From contig NZ_JAENHP010000008.1 of NCBI RefSeq assembly GCF_016834655.1, positions 62,001-126,000 on the forward strand: a stretch of 64,000 bases of DNA, in the 5' to 3' direction. The position numbers and the translations under genes were made by a program. Source of the stretch: Paractinoplanes ovalisporus (GTDB lineage: Bacteria > Actinomycetota > Actinomycetes > Mycobacteriales > Micromonosporaceae). Positions 22,877-32,513 of the stretch are shown piece by piece. How positions within the stretch are numbered: the first letter of the stretch is position 1; every line of letters begins with the position of its first letter. Below the pieces are notes generated by a model, which saw only the letters and a program-made list of their open reading frames with translations, was not told the origin of the DNA and made no database searches.

Positions 22877-24873
22877 TGGACGTTGTCTCCACCGGGTTCG
22901 GCGTGCTCATCGCCGTTGTCCTGCTCGTGGCCATCGGAGTGCTGTTCTTCATCAGCCGCATGTTCCGCAAGGTCGAGCAGGGCAAGGCCCTCATCGTGTC
23001 GAAGGTCCGCCGCGTCGATGTGACGTTCACCGGCGCCGTGGTGCTGCCCGTGCTGCACAAGGCCGAGATCATGGACATCTCGGTCAAGACGATCGAGATC
23101 ACGCGCACCGGGCGTGAGGGTCTGATCTGTAAGGACAACATCCGGGCCGACATCCGGATCACGTTCTTCGTGCGGGTCAACAAGACGACCGAGGACGTCA
23201 TCAAGGTGGCCCAGGCCATCGGCACCGACCGCGCCAGCAGCGAGTCGACCCTGCAGGAGCTGTTCAACGCGAAGTTCTCCGAGGCCCTCAAGACGGTCGG
23301 CAAGCAGCTCGACTTCGTCGACCTCTACACCCGGCGCAACGACTTCCGCGACCAGATCATCGAGGTGATCGGCACCGACCTCAACGGCTACAGCCTGGAG
23401 GACGCGGCGATCGACTTCCTCGAGCAGACGCCGCTGGGGTCGATGGACCCGAAGAACATCCTGGACGCGCAGGGCATCCGGAAGATCACCGAGCTGACCG
23501 CGATCGAGGCGGTCCGCACGAACGACTACCGGCGCAACGAGGAGAAGGAGATCACCCGCCAGAACGTGGACGCGCGGGAGGCCATCCTCGAGCTGGAGCG
23601 CCGGCAGACCGACGCCGAGATCAAGCAGCGCCGCGAGATCGAGACCATGCGGGCCCGCGAGGAGGCCGAGATCGCCCTGGCCCACGCCGAGGAGCGGCTG
23701 CGCGCCCAGGGTGCCCTGATCAAGACCGATCAGCAGCTCGGCGTGCAGGAGGAGAACAAGCGCCGCGAGATCGCGGTGGCCGAGAAGAACCGCGAGCGGG
23801 TCATCGCGATCGAGACCGAGCGCATCGAGAAGGACCGGATGCTCGAGGTGATCGGCCGCGACCGCGAGACCGAGCTGTCCACGATCGCCAAGGACAAGGA
23901 GGTCGAGGCCGAGAAGCGGGCCATGGCCGAGGTGATCCGGGAGCGCATCGCGGTCGAGAAGACGGTGGCCGAGCAGGAAGAGAACATCAAGCGCCTGCGT
24001 ACGGTCGAGGAGGCCGAGCGTACGCGCCAGGCCGTGGTCATCCAGGCCGAGGCCGAGGCGCAGGAGGCCCTGGTCAAGGACATCAAGGCCGCCGAGGCGG
24101 CCGAGGCCGCGGCGAAGTTCAAGGCCCGTGAGGAAGTCCTCCTGGCCGAGGCCCGCCAGCAGGCGGCCGAACTCGACGCCCGGTCGAAGATCCGCCTGGC
24201 CGAGGGCACGCAGGCCGAGGCGGCCGCCGCCGGCCTGGCCGACGTGCTGGTGCGCGAGCGCAGCGCCGACGCGATCGAGAAGACGGGCCGGGCCGAGGCC
24301 GCCGTCGAGCGCGAGAAGGCGCTGGTCGCGGCCGAGGCGATCCGCGAGAAGCTGAAGGGCGAGGCCGAGGGTCTGCAGGAGAAGGCGGGCGCGATGGCGG
24401 CGCTGGACGACGCCACCCGCGAGCACGAGGAATACCGCCTGCGGCTGGAGATGGAGAAAGAGGTCCGTCTGGCCGGCATCAACGTGCACCGCGAGGTCGC
24501 CGAGGCGCAGGCCATGGTCCTGTCGGCCGGACTGGAGAAGGCCGACATCGACATCGTCGGCGGCGACTCGATGTTCTTCGACAAGCTGATCGGCTCGATC
24601 GCGCTGGGCAAGAGCGTCGACGGCTTCGTCGAGAACTCGACCGTGGCTCAGGGCCTGGGCGCCCGCTATCTGGACGGGTCGGCCAACTTCGCCGACGACC
24701 TGGGCCGCGTGGTCGGCTCGGTGTCCACCTCGGACGTGGCCAACGTGAGCCTGGCCGCCTTCCTCACCCAGCAGATCAAGAACGGCGGCCAGGACGCCGG
24801 CAAGCTGCGTGAGCTGCTGGCCGCGGCCGAGCGGATGGGTATCGCCGACGGAAAGGTGCCGGCGGCCCGGTGA
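22876..24873 (+). CDS. Flotillin / SPFH-domain protein (YqiK-like)
   Basis: 665 residues. A single N-terminal membrane helix (VLIAVVLLVAIGVLFFIS) is followed by the SPFH/Band-7 domain (about 30-230; VEQGKALIVSKVRRVDVTFTG, IDISV-type strands, DFRDQIIEVIG). A very long Glu/Ala-rich coiled coil (about 230-560) follows, with REIAVAEKNRERVIAIETER and EAEAQEALVKDIKAAEAAEA repeats, and a Gly/Leu-rich C-terminal region (ALGKSVDGFVEN). Flotillins oligomerise into membrane scaffolds. The length fits YqiK-type rather than the short FloA type. The ATG overlaps the upstream stop by 1-2 bases, and the stop is embedded in GTGA with the next start. Confidence 0.92.
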   Translation: MDVVSTGFGVLIAVVLLVAIGVLFFISRMFRKVEQGKALIVSKVRRVDVTFTGAVVLPVLHKAEIMDISVKTIEITRTGREGLICKDNIRADIRITFFVRVNKTTEDVIKVAQAIGTDRASSESTLQELFNAKFSEALKTVGKQLDFVDLYTRRNDFRDQIIEVIGTDLNGYSLEDAAIDFLEQTPLGSMDPKNILDAQGIRKITELTAIEAVRTNDYRRNEEKEITRQNVDAREAILELERRQTDAEIKQRREIETMRAREEAEIALAHAEERLRAQGALIKTDQQLGVQEENKRREIAVAEKNRERVIAIETERIEKDRMLEVIGRDRETELSTIAKDKEVEAEKRAMAEVIRERIAVEKTVAEQEENIKRLRTVEEAERTRQAVVIQAEAEAQEALVKDIKAAEAAEAAAKFKAREEVLLAEARQQAAELDARSKIRLAEGTQAEAAAAGLADVLVRERSADAIEKTGRAEAAVEREKALVAAEAIREKLKGEAEGLQEKAGAMAALDDATREHEEYRLRLEMEKEVRLAGINVHREVAEAQAMVLSAGLEKADIDIVGGDSMFFDKLIGSIALGKSVDGFVENSTVAQGLGARYLDGSANFADDLGRVVGSVSTSDVANVSLAAFLTQQIKNGGQDAGKLRELLAAAERMGIADGKVPAAR

Positions 24874-27800
24874 CCGCGGAGACGATCGACGCCGGCACCT
24901 ACGAGGTGCTGCGCGGCCGGCTCGGTGCGCGTGCGCGCGAACTGGCCGGCCGCGCGGAGGCCCTGAACGCCCGACGGATCTCCACGTTCGGCGGGCGTCA
25001 GACCACGCTGCTGCACACCGACCGGGTGCGCACCGAGAACAACTGTGTGCCGCGGGACATCGCGCAGGTCGGCGGCGTCATGCTGTTCGGCTACAACGTG
25101 TTCATCGGCCTCAAGACCGAGACGTCGGTCGCCGACGTGTTCGCGGTGCACCGGTTCAACGGCAAGACGTTCGAGCCGGCCACGCTGCCCGGGCTGCTCG
25201 ACGACCCGGGGTTCGAGCGCGACTTCGCCGAGCTCTACCGCTACTACAAGCAGACCAAGCTGCTGCAGCTGCGGCGGATCGAGAGCCTGCTGCTGGCCGT
25301 GTTCCAGACCGGCGCCCGCGGCGACGACCTCAAGGTGCTGCGCTGGCGGGTCGGCACCGACGGCACGGTGTCCTACCTGGACAACCGGGGCGAGCGCGAC
25401 CACGTCTTCCCGCCTCAGCACGACTTCGAGTGGACCGTCACCGGCCGCGAGCAGCACGTGCTGGGCCGGCACCCGCACGTCTCGATCGAGGACGAGGTGT
25501 TCGTCGAGGCGGTCGGCGGCTCGCTGACGGTCAAGGTGGAGAACAACACCGAGGACGGGCAGGGCATCTTCTCCGAGCCGGTGGACGAGCCGCTGCAGAG
25601 TCTGGCCGACGCGGAGATCTCGTACGCGCGGGTCGGCCCGCTCATCCTGTTACGCGTCCTCCCGTACCAGGAAACGGTCTATCGCTTTCTGGTCTTCAAC
25701 ACCCGCACCCACGACATCCGCCGCATCGACGGGATCGGCCAGGCCTGCCGGCGCCTGCCGGACGACCAGGGCATCATCTTCCCCGGCGGCTACTACCTGG
25801 CCACCGGCGCCGCCAAGACCTTCGACGCCGACACCACCGAGCTCGAGTACGAGCGCGCGATCCACTCGGTCAACGGCGAGGACGTCCTGTACGTCTTCCA
25901 CGCCCGCGCCGCCGGACGCTACCTGCTGCTGCCGTACAACGTGATCCGCAAGGAGGTCGCCACCCCGATCGGCGGCCACGGCTACTCGCTGTTCGACGAC
26001 GGCACCCTGGTGGTCTTCCGCACGACCACCGACGAACCCAGCCGCGTGCACCCGATGCAGGTCTGGCAGACGCCGTACGAGTCCGACACGTTCGCCGCGA
26101 CCCGACCGGTCGGCACCGGCCCGCTCGACCGGATCGGCAACGCCGACCTGGTGCGGGGCATCGCCGACGCGCTCGCGGTGACCCGCATGGTCGACGAGAT
26201 GAGCCCGTCCGGGCCGGTCTTCGAGGCCATCATCGCGGCCTGCACCCGGGTGTCGGACAGCTACCACTGGCTGGCCGACGCCGAGCTCGAGAACCTGGGC
26301 GAGCCGCTGGCCGAGGTGCGCTCCACGGCCGAGCAGGTGCTCGACGAGTTCGAGTCGGTGCAGGTGCTGACCGGGCAGGCGGCCGACGCGGTGGCCGCGG
26401 CCGAGGCGTCGGCGACCTCGCTGATCGGCAAGACCCGGGCCGAGAACCCGACCACCACCGGTGGCTGGGTCGCCCAGCTGGGTGGACTGCGCCAGGAGCA
26501 GGGCCGGCTGGCCGGGCTGCGCGAGATGCGATACGCCGACCTCACGCGGATCGACGCCGTGGACGCCGAGCTCACCACCGCGGTCGACGACACCGCCCGC
26601 CGCGCGGTCGAGCACCTGCAGCGGCCGGACGCGTTCGCCGACTACGAATCCACCGTGGACGACCTGGTCGCCTCGGCCGGCGCGATCACCACCACGGCCG
26701 AGGCCGAGCCGGTCACCGCCCGCATCGCCGAGCAGTTCGACGGGCTGCAGGCGGTCACCGAGGTGATCGGCGGGCTCGACATCGCCGACGCGACCGTGCG
26801 GGTCGGGATCCTGGAACGCCTGGGCACGGTGCTGGGCGGGCTGAACCGGGCCCGGGCCACCGTCGACGGCCGGCGCCGCGAGCTGGCCGCGAGCGAGGGC
26901 CGGGCCGAGTTCGCGGCCGAGTTCGCGCTGTTCGGGCAGGCGGTCAGCGGTGCGCTGGCCGCCGCCGACACGCCGGAGAGGTGCGACGAGCACCTGGCCC
27001 GGTTGATGACCCAGATCGAGACGCTGGAAACCCGGTTCGGCGACTACGACGACTTCGCCGAGCAGCTCGGGGCCAAGCGCACCGAGGTGTACGAGGCGAT
27101 CTCCGGCCGCCGCCAGGCCCTGCTGGACGAGCAGGCCCGCCGGGCCGACCGGCTCGCCGACTCGGCCCGCCGCATCCTCGACACCGTGCGCCGCCGGGTC
27201 GGTGCCCTCACCGACACCGACCAGGTCAACACGTACTTCGCGACCGACCCGATGGTCGCCAAGCTGCGCTCGATCACGGCCGACCTGCGGGAGCTGGGCG
27301 ACAGCGTCCGCGCCGAGGAGTTGGACGGTCAGCTCAAGGCCGCGCGACAGGACGCCGGCCGCACCCTGCGCGACCGGCAGGACCTCTACGCCGACGGCGG
27401 CCGCACGATCCGGCTGGGCCGGCACACGTTCGCGGTCAACACCAGCGCCATCGACCTGAGCCTGGTGCCGCACGCGGGTGAACTGGCCTTCGCGATCACC
27501 GGCACCGACTACCGGGGACCGATCCGCGACGACGCCTTCCTGGCCACCAAGCCGTTCTGGAACCAGGTGCTGGTCTCCGAGACCGAGCACGTCTACCGGG
27601 GTGAGCACCTGGCCGCGGCGATCTTCGCGGAGAACCCGGGTGCGCTCGCCGACGACACCCTGCGCGACCTGGTGCGGCGGGGGGCCGAGGCCCGCTACGA
27701 CGAGGGGTACGAGCGGGGGGTGCACGACGCCGACGCGGCCCTGATCCTGGCCGCGCTGATCCGCCTGCACGCCGGGGCCGGGCTGCTGCGCTACGAGCCG

Positions 27801-29690
27801 AAGATACGAGCCGAGGCGCAGCTCTTCTGGGCCTTCGGCACCACACCGGAACAGCGGACCCAATGGACGTTGCGGGCCGCCTCGCTGGCCCGGCTGCGGG
27901 AGATGTTCGGCTCGGCCGGCCTGGCCTGGGACGAGCTCTGCGCCGAGCTGGGACCGGGCGGCGAATATCTGGCCGAGGAGCTGGCCGCGGCCCCGGACGG
28001 GTTCGCCACCAGCGCCGGGGCGCGCACCCTGCTCGACCGTTTCCACCGCGAGCTGGGCGGGCCGCAGTCACCGGCCGGCCGGCAGTACGCGGCCGACCTG
28101 CGCGCGCTCGAGGACGACCTGGAGGCGCGGCGGCAACTGGTGCACGCGTGGCTGAGCGCCTTCCGGGCCGCCAAGCCGGACGCCGGCGACCCCGCCGACG
28201 TGGTCGAGGCGGTCGCGGTCGAGCTGACCGGCCTCACCCGCTACGACGTGTCGGCTTCGCTCAGCGAGACGGTGACCGGGCTGCTGGGTGTGCATCCGCG
28301 CATCAGCGACGGCACGTTGACCGTGAGGCTGGACGATTTCCTCGCCCGTACGCGGGAACTGCGGGTCTCCCGGATGCCCGCCTATCGCGCCTATCAGAAG
28401 CAGCGGGCCGCCCTGGCCGCCGCCGAACGCGACCGGCTGCGGCTCGACGAGTTCAAGCCGCGGGTGATGACCGCGTTCGTGCGCAACCGCCTGCTCGACG
28501 AGGTGTATCTGCCGCTGATCGGCGACAACCTGGCCCGGCAGCTGGGCGCGACCGGCGACGGCAAACGCACCGACCAGTCCGGCCTGCTGCTGCTGATCTC
28601 GCCGCCCGGCTATGGCAAGACCACGCTGATGGAGTACGTGGCGGACCGGCTCGGGCTGATCTTCGTGAAGGTCAACGGGCCCGCGCTGGGGCACGGCGTG
28701 ACCTCGCTCGACCCGGCCGACGCACCCGACGCGACCGCGCGGCAGGAGGTGGAGAAGATCTCGTTCGCCCTGCAGATGGGCAACAACGTGCTGCTCTACC
28801 TCGACGACATCCAGCACACCAACCCGGAACTGCTGCAGAAGTTCATCTCGCTGTGCGACGCCCAGCGCCGCATGGAGGGTGTCTGGGACGGCCGGACCCG
28901 CACCTACGACCTGCGGGGCAAGCGGTTCGCGGTGTGCATGGCCGGCAACCCGTACACCGAGACCGGCCGCCGTTTCCGGGTGCCGGACATGCTGGCCAAC
29001 CGGGCCGACGTGTGGAACCTGGGTGACGTGCTGGCCGGCCGCGAGGACCTGTTCGAGTTGTCCTATCTGGAGAACGCGCTCACCTCGAACACGACGCTGG
29101 CTCCGCTGGCCGGGCGGGACCGGGCGGATCTGCCGCTGCTCATGCGTCTGGCCGACGGCGATGATTCCGTACGGGCGGACCGGTTGTCCTACCCCTACTC
29201 GGCGGCCGAGCTCGAGCAGGTGCTGTCGGTGTTGCGCAAGATGAAACGGGCGCAGCGGGTGGTGCTGCGCAACAACCAGGCGTACATCGCCTCGGCGGCG
29301 CAGTCGGACGCGGCCCGCACCGAGCCGCCGTTCAAGCTGCAGGGCTCCTACCGCAACATGAACAAGCTGGCCGAACGCATCGTCCCGGCGATGAACGAGG
29401 ACGAGCTCGAGACGGTGATCGACGACCACTACCTGGGCGAGGCCCAGACGCTGGCCGCGGGCGCCGAGGCCAACCTGCTCAAGCTGGCGTCGCTGCGCGA
29501 CCGGCTGACCCCCGACCAGGCGTCACGCTGGGACGAGGTCAAGGCGGCCTATCGGCGCGAGCAGGCCCTGGGCGGAGCCGACGACGACCCGATGGTGCGG
29601 GCGGTGGGCGCGGTGGGTCTGCTGGCCGATCGGGTCCGCGAGATCGAGTCGGCCATCCGCGAGGTCAACGGCGTTCGACCACCCGTTTGA
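24870..29690 (+). CDS. Giant AAA-type ATPase (DUF3686-like, annotated elsewhere as DNA repair ATPase)
   Basis: 1606 residues from a GTG that overlaps the flotillin stop (GTGA). Residues about 1-430 form a beta-rich module (FGYNVFIGLKTET, GGHGYSLFDDGTLVVFR) that I associate with DUF3686. About 440-830 are predicted helices and coiled coils; about 830-1200 form a second mixed region (GRTIRLGRHTFAVNTSAIDL). The C-terminal AAA module has Walker A SPPGYGKTTL (K1250), Walker B VLLYLDDIQH (D1312, D1313), a sensor-1-like Asn in CMAGNPYTETG and downstream Arg residues. Homologues are called DNA repair ATPase, but I know of no direct evidence for that role. No signal or membrane helix is seen, so it is cytosolic, probably recruited by the flotillin. 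Its 3' end overlaps the SRPBCC gene by 26 bp. Confidence 0.8.
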   Translation: MTAETIDAGTYEVLRGRLGARARELAGRAEALNARRISTFGGRQTTLLHTDRVRTENNCVPRDIAQVGGVMLFGYNVFIGLKTETSVADVFAVHRFNGKTFEPATLPGLLDDPGFERDFAELYRYYKQTKLLQLRRIESLLLAVFQTGARGDDLKVLRWRVGTDGTVSYLDNRGERDHVFPPQHDFEWTVTGREQHVLGRHPHVSIEDEVFVEAVGGSLTVKVENNTEDGQGIFSEPVDEPLQSLADAEISYARVGPLILLRVLPYQETVYRFLVFNTRTHDIRRIDGIGQACRRLPDDQGIIFPGGYYLATGAAKTFDADTTELEYERAIHSVNGEDVLYVFHARAAGRYLLLPYNVIRKEVATPIGGHGYSLFDDGTLVVFRTTTDEPSRVHPMQVWQTPYESDTFAATRPVGTGPLDRIGNADLVRGIADALAVTRMVDEMSPSGPVFEAIIAACTRVSDSYHWLADAELENLGEPLAEVRSTAEQVLDEFESVQVLTGQAADAVAAAEASATSLIGKTRAENPTTTGGWVAQLGGLRQEQGRLAGLREMRYADLTRIDAVDAELTTAVDDTARRAVEHLQRPDAFADYESTVDDLVASAGAITTTAEAEPVTARIAEQFDGLQAVTEVIGGLDIADATVRVGILERLGTVLGGLNRARATVDGRRRELAASEGRAEFAAEFALFGQAVSGALAAADTPERCDEHLARLMTQIETLETRFGDYDDFAEQLGAKRTEVYEAISGRRQALLDEQARRADRLADSARRILDTVRRRVGALTDTDQVNTYFATDPMVAKLRSITADLRELGDSVRAEELDGQLKAARQDAGRTLRDRQDLYADGGRTIRLGRHTFAVNTSAIDLSLVPHAGELAFAITGTDYRGPIRDDAFLATKPFWNQVLVSETEHVYRGEHLAAAIFAENPGALADDTLRDLVRRGAEARYDEGYERGVHDADAALILAALIRLHAGAGLLRYEPKIRAEAQLFWAFGTTPEQRTQWTLRAASLARLREMFGSAGLAWDELCAELGPGGEYLAEELAAAPDGFATSAGARTLLDRFHRELGGPQSPAGRQYAADLRALEDDLEARRQLVHAWLSAFRAAKPDAGDPADVVEAVAVELTGLTRYDVSASLSETVTGLLGVHPRISDGTLTVRLDDFLARTRELRVSRMPAYRAYQKQRAALAAAERDRLRLDEFKPRVMTAFVRNRLLDEVYLPLIGDNLARQLGATGDGKRTDQSGLLLLISPPGYGKTTLMEYVADRLGLIFVKVNGPALGHGVTSLDPADAPDATARQEVEKISFALQMGNNVLLYLDDIQHTNPELLQKFISLCDAQRRMEGVWDGRTRTYDLRGKRFAVCMAGNPYTETGRRFRVPDMLANRADVWNLGDVLAGREDLFELSYLENALTSNTTLAPLAGRDRADLPLLMRLADGDDSVRADRLSYPYSAAELEQVLSVLRKMKRAQRVVLRNNQAYIASAAQSDAARTEPPFKLQGSYRNMNKLAERIVPAMNEDELETVIDDHYLGEAQTLAAGAEANLLKLASLRDRLTPDQASRWDEVKAAYRREQALGGADDDPMVRAVGAVGLLADRVREIESAIREVNGVRPPV

Positions 29691-30069
29691 GCGCGGCCGG
29701 TTGCCCGCCGTCGGCCTTGCGGATCGCGGCCCGCAGCAGGCCGGCGAACGGACGCCATACGCCGCCGACCCGGCAGTCGGCGGTCAGGGTGACCCGCGTG
29801 CCCCCGCCCTCGGGCACGCAGGTGTAGGTGTAGGCGGCGGTCACGCCGCCCTGGGCCGAGTGCACGACGACCGTACGGCCGGGTTCGACCACCTCGACCC
29901 GGGCCGTGCGGTCGCGGCCGCGGGCCCGGAAGGTCAGGTCGTCACCCGAGACGTGGATGCTCTCCACACCGGACATCCAGGCCGGGGCGGCGGGCCAGTC
30001 GGTCAGCCGGGCCCACACCTCGCCGGCGGGGCGGTCGACGGTCGCGGAGGCGGTGAAAGCAGTGGTCAC
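29665..30069 (-). CDS. SRPBCC (START/Bet v1-like) family protein
   Basis: 134 residues from a GTG at 30069. Polyketide-cyclase/Bet v1-like fold: FTASATVDRPAGEVWARLTDWPAAPAWMSGV is the standard first strand and helices; DLTFRARGRDRTARVEVVEPGRTVVV and TYTCVPEGGGTRVTLTADC are the central strands; a long C-terminal helix (FAGLLRAAIRKADGGQPAALKRVVE) closes the cavity. Such proteins bind hydrophobic ligands; no catalytic residue can be assigned. It ends inside the 3' end of the giant ATPase gene (convergent 26-bp overlap), and is the last gene of a minus-strand series that begins at 33084. Confidence 0.85.
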   Translation of the reverse strand: MTTAFTASATVDRPAGEVWARLTDWPAAPAWMSGVESIHVSGDDLTFRARGRDRTARVEVVEPGRTVVVHSAQGGVTAAYTYTCVPEGGGTRVTLTADCRVGGVWRPFAGLLRAAIRKADGGQPAALKRVVERR

Positions 30070-30103
30070 GCCTTTATCTTCACGACCCGGTCTTGGACAG
30101 ATT

Positions 30104-30898
30104 TCACATCTCCGGGGTGAAGCCGGGTGCCGCCTGGTCGGGGGTGAACGCGGCGCGCTGAGCCTTGACATAGGCGGACGGGGTCACGCCGGTGTGCCGG
30201 CGGAAGTCGCGGATGAAGTGGCTCTGGTCGAACCAGCCGTACGCGGCGGCCAGGCCCGGCCAGTCGACCGGCGCGTAGACGTCGATCGCGGCCAGCAGCG
30301 CCCGTAGCCGCAGGATCCGCGACAGTGCCCGCGGCGCCAGCCCGACGATCTCGGTGAACTCGCGGTCGAGATGCCCGTGGGAGACGTTCAGTTCGGCCGC
30401 GAGCCCGGCGATCGGCCGCAGCGGGTCGGCTTCGAGCGCGTGCACGGCCGCCTCACACCGTCGCAGCGCCGGACCGGGCGGGCCAGGGACCAGAGCCTTC
30501 TCGACATCGTCGAGCGAGCCCGCCGTCCGCAGCGCCACCGCGCCGGGCCACGCTGTCATCAGATCAACGACCTTCCCGCGTACGGAGGAAGGCCGCACCC
30601 CGAAAAGAGCGCCGCACCCGACCGGGGTGGTGACGACGCCGAAGCAGTGGGTCTCCCCCAGCGGCTCGTTGATCACGGGCCGGTCGTGGGGCCCGATGAG
30701 AAAGCCCTCGCGAGCGACCAGCGGGGGCCCGTCGCCGGCCACCACCTGGATCGGGTCACCGAGCACAACCACGGCGACGGTCGACCCGGTCGGCGCGATC
30801 CGTTCCCGGCGGTAGTCGATGCGGCCCCGCGCGTACCAGACCGACTCGACGAACCGCGCCAACGCCGGCGGCCGCCGCTCCTCGTACGTGAACTCCAC
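30104..30898 (-). CDS. AraC-family transcriptional regulator
   Basis: 264 residues from a GTG at 30898, 7 bp after the stop of the ADP-ribosylglycohydrolase-like gene. The N-terminal domain of about 140 residues is DUF6597-like (PALARFVESVWYARG, ERIAPTGSTVAVVVLGDP, GPHDRPVINEPLGETHCFGVV), a type found with AraC regulators. The C-terminal double HTH has PIAGLAAELNVSHGHLDREFTEIVGLAP and GLAAAYGWFDQSHFIRDFRRHTGVTPSAY. The end of the domain with DQSHFIRDFRRHTG-TP is diagnostic. Ligand unknown. It probably controls this operon. Confidence 0.88.
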   Translation of the reverse strand: MEFTYEERRPPALARFVESVWYARGRIDYRRERIAPTGSTVAVVVLGDPIQVVAGDGPPLVAREGFLIGPHDRPVINEPLGETHCFGVVTTPVGCGALFGVRPSSVRGKVVDLMTAWPGAVALRTAGSLDDVEKALVPGPPGPALRRCEAAVHALEADPLRPIAGLAAELNVSHGHLDREFTEIVGLAPRALSRILRLRALLAAIDVYAPVDWPGLAAAYGWFDQSHFIRDFRRHTGVTPSAYVKAQRAAFTPDQAAPGFTPEM

Positions 30899-30905
30899 GC
30901 CGTCG

Positions 30906-31790
30906 TCACCCGCCCGGGTATCGGTTCCACCAGCGGCCGTCCGGGGCCGGCTCGTACTCGCTTCCGGACGGATGCTCCTCGAACTCGGCCACCAGATCGC
31001 GGGCCAGAACGTCGCCGACCCAGGCCAGTTCGAGGCGGGAGACCCAGTCGACCGGGAGGGCGTCCACGCCGTGGGCCGTCCCCAGCAGCGCACCCGCGAC
31101 CGTGGCGACGTGCGGCCCCTTCGCGACGGCGGCGACGAGAGCGTCGCGGACCTGGTCGGGCCGCGGGAACGCGCGGAGGATCGCTATGCCGCCGGCCAGC
31201 GCGGAGACGGCCCGTTCGTCCTTCTTCTCCGGCAGGTCGATCTCGACCTTACGGCCCTGCGCCAGCGCGGCGACGGCGGTTGCGCCCATGGCCGCGACGT
31301 CGGCCGCCTCGTCGGCGTGAGTAGTGGCGGCGATCCCGTGAGCGAGGCGGGCCGCGTCCATTCCCCACAGCGCGACCAGGCCCGCGGGCAAGGTCCGGGT
31401 CAGGGCGTGGGCTCCCGTGCTGGTTCTCTCCGTGATGCCTTGGAGGGCGGCGACGGTCGCGGGCGCCGAGCCGCGGCGCTCGGCCAGGGCGGGCACGTGG
31501 GCCAGCCAGCCGTTCTTATCACGGGCCGGAACCCCCGGAATGCCCTGAATCGTGGCCCACCGCAGGTAGGCGTTCCACACCACGCCGGGCGGGTGGCTGA
31601 TGCCGCCGTGGTGGGAGGCCCGGACACTCGCCCGGATGATCCCCTCGACCGTGAAGCAGGCGAGTTGTCCCGCGGAGGTCGCTTTGGTTGCGGCGCCTGC
31701 TGTCTTTGTTGCGGCGCCTTCTTTTGCGGCGCCGAGGGCGTCGCCCAGCAGCAGTCCGAGAATGCAGCCCCGGGCCGCCGCGATCGTCAT
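30906..31790 (-). CDS. ADP-ribosylglycohydrolase-like protein lacking the usual TDD motif
   Basis: 294 residues of the DraG/ARH all-alpha fold: GCILGLLLGDALGAAKEG opens it, and later helices carry ATTHADEAADVAAMGATAVAALAQG, VVAAVAKG and the SRLELAWVGDVLARDLVAEFEE end. In active DraG/ARH enzymes a TDD-type motif after the first helices binds one of two Mg ions. Here that position reads AGQLACFTVEGIIRA, without the acidic pair; similar sequences occur in an actinobacterial subfamily as I remember it. A second metal site would need the C-terminal Asp cluster, of which only VGD is plain. It may therefore have lost hydrolase activity or act on a different substrate. Neighbours are 9 and 7 bp away. 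Confidence 0.75.
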   Translation of the reverse strand: MTIAAARGCILGLLLGDALGAAKEGAATKTAGAATKATSAGQLACFTVEGIIRASVRASHHGGISHPPGVVWNAYLRWATIQGIPGVPARDKNGWLAHVPALAERRGSAPATVAALQGITERTSTGAHALTRTLPAGLVALWGMDAARLAHGIAATTHADEAADVAAMGATAVAALAQGRKVEIDLPEKKDERAVSALAGGIAILRAFPRPDQVRDALVAAVAKGPHVATVAGALLGTAHGVDALPVDWVSRLELAWVGDVLARDLVAEFEEHPSGSEYEPAPDGRWWNRYPGG

Positions 31791-31799
31791 CGGCGCACG

Positions 31800-32513
31800 T
31801 TACCGCAGGTCGTTCAGGTCGCCGGTGGGGAGTGCGATCCACCCTTCGACACGGGCGGCCTCGCGTTGCTCCGGCGCGGGCGGAACGAACCGTCCCAGAG
31901 CCGCGGCCCGGGCGGCCAGCGCGGCGATGACCGCGTCGAACGCGTCGTGGCTGGTGCGGCAGAGTTCCCCGTACGGCCCGAGGTCAAGCCAAGGCGCGGC
32001 AGCGAGCAGTTCGTCGAGCAGTGCGCCGTGCCCATCGGTCTTGTAGCCGCGATGGGTCAGCCCCCACCGCCGCAACGACGCCGCCGGATAGACCTCGACC
32101 ACCACACCTGCGCCGCTACGATCCTCGATCCCCAGATGCGCGAGCAGATTGGCGCCACGAAACGCCACATAGGCGATCCGGTCGGCGGAAACACTGAGCG
32201 GATTGAGGCCGGCTTCCTTCCGTACGGCCTGATCCGTCACCCGATAGGCAAGCGTCCGCCGCCACGCCGCATCGGCCGCCACCGGCGTCGAGTGCCCTTT
32301 CCGCTGCGCCGCAACAAAGTCGACAAAGGCGGACGGCCACCCGAGCGGGCAGTCCAATCCGGCCTTGTCGACCTCACGAACAGCGTCCAGCAATTCCTCG
32401 TCAGAAACCCCAAGGCGCATTTCCCGTACGACGGCAGCCCCGCCCGCCCATTCCAGCCGCGCCATCGCGGTCCGCTCATCCGCCGAGGCCAGGTCCACCC
32501 CCAACGTCAGCAC
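31800..32513 (-). CDS. DUF429 protein (RNase H-like fold, predicted nuclease)
   Basis: 237 residues. The sequence starts LTLGVDLASADERTAMARLEW, the first Asp-containing strand of the RNase H-like fold. CPLGWPSAFVDFVAAQRKGH, YRVTDQAVRKEAGLNPLSVSADRIAY, VVVEVYPAASLRRWGL (Glu-Tyr-Pro) and SHDAFDAVIAALAARAAALGRF (Asp-Ala-x-D-A) follow in the order of DUF429 proteins. The acidic residues Asp6, the Glu of VEVYPA and the Asp of HDAFDA are candidate metal ligands. Family members have been predicted to be nucleases; the role is unproven. Its start overlaps the 202-residue unknown gene by 38 bp. Confidence 0.82.
   Translation of the reverse strand: MLTLGVDLASADERTAMARLEWAGGAAVVREMRLGVSDEELLDAVREVDKAGLDCPLGWPSAFVDFVAAQRKGHSTPVAADAAWRRTLAYRVTDQAVRKEAGLNPLSVSADRIAYVAFRGANLLAHLGIEDRSGAGVVVEVYPAASLRRWGLTHRGYKTDGHGALLDELLAAAPWLDLGPYGELCRTSHDAFDAVIAALAARAAALGRFVPPAPEQREAARVEGWIALPTGDLNDLR

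Noticed and set aside
25650..28046. 798-codon minus-strand open frame under the giant ATPase gene
   Set aside because: Antisense shadow of high-GC codon use; no start signal or family motif.
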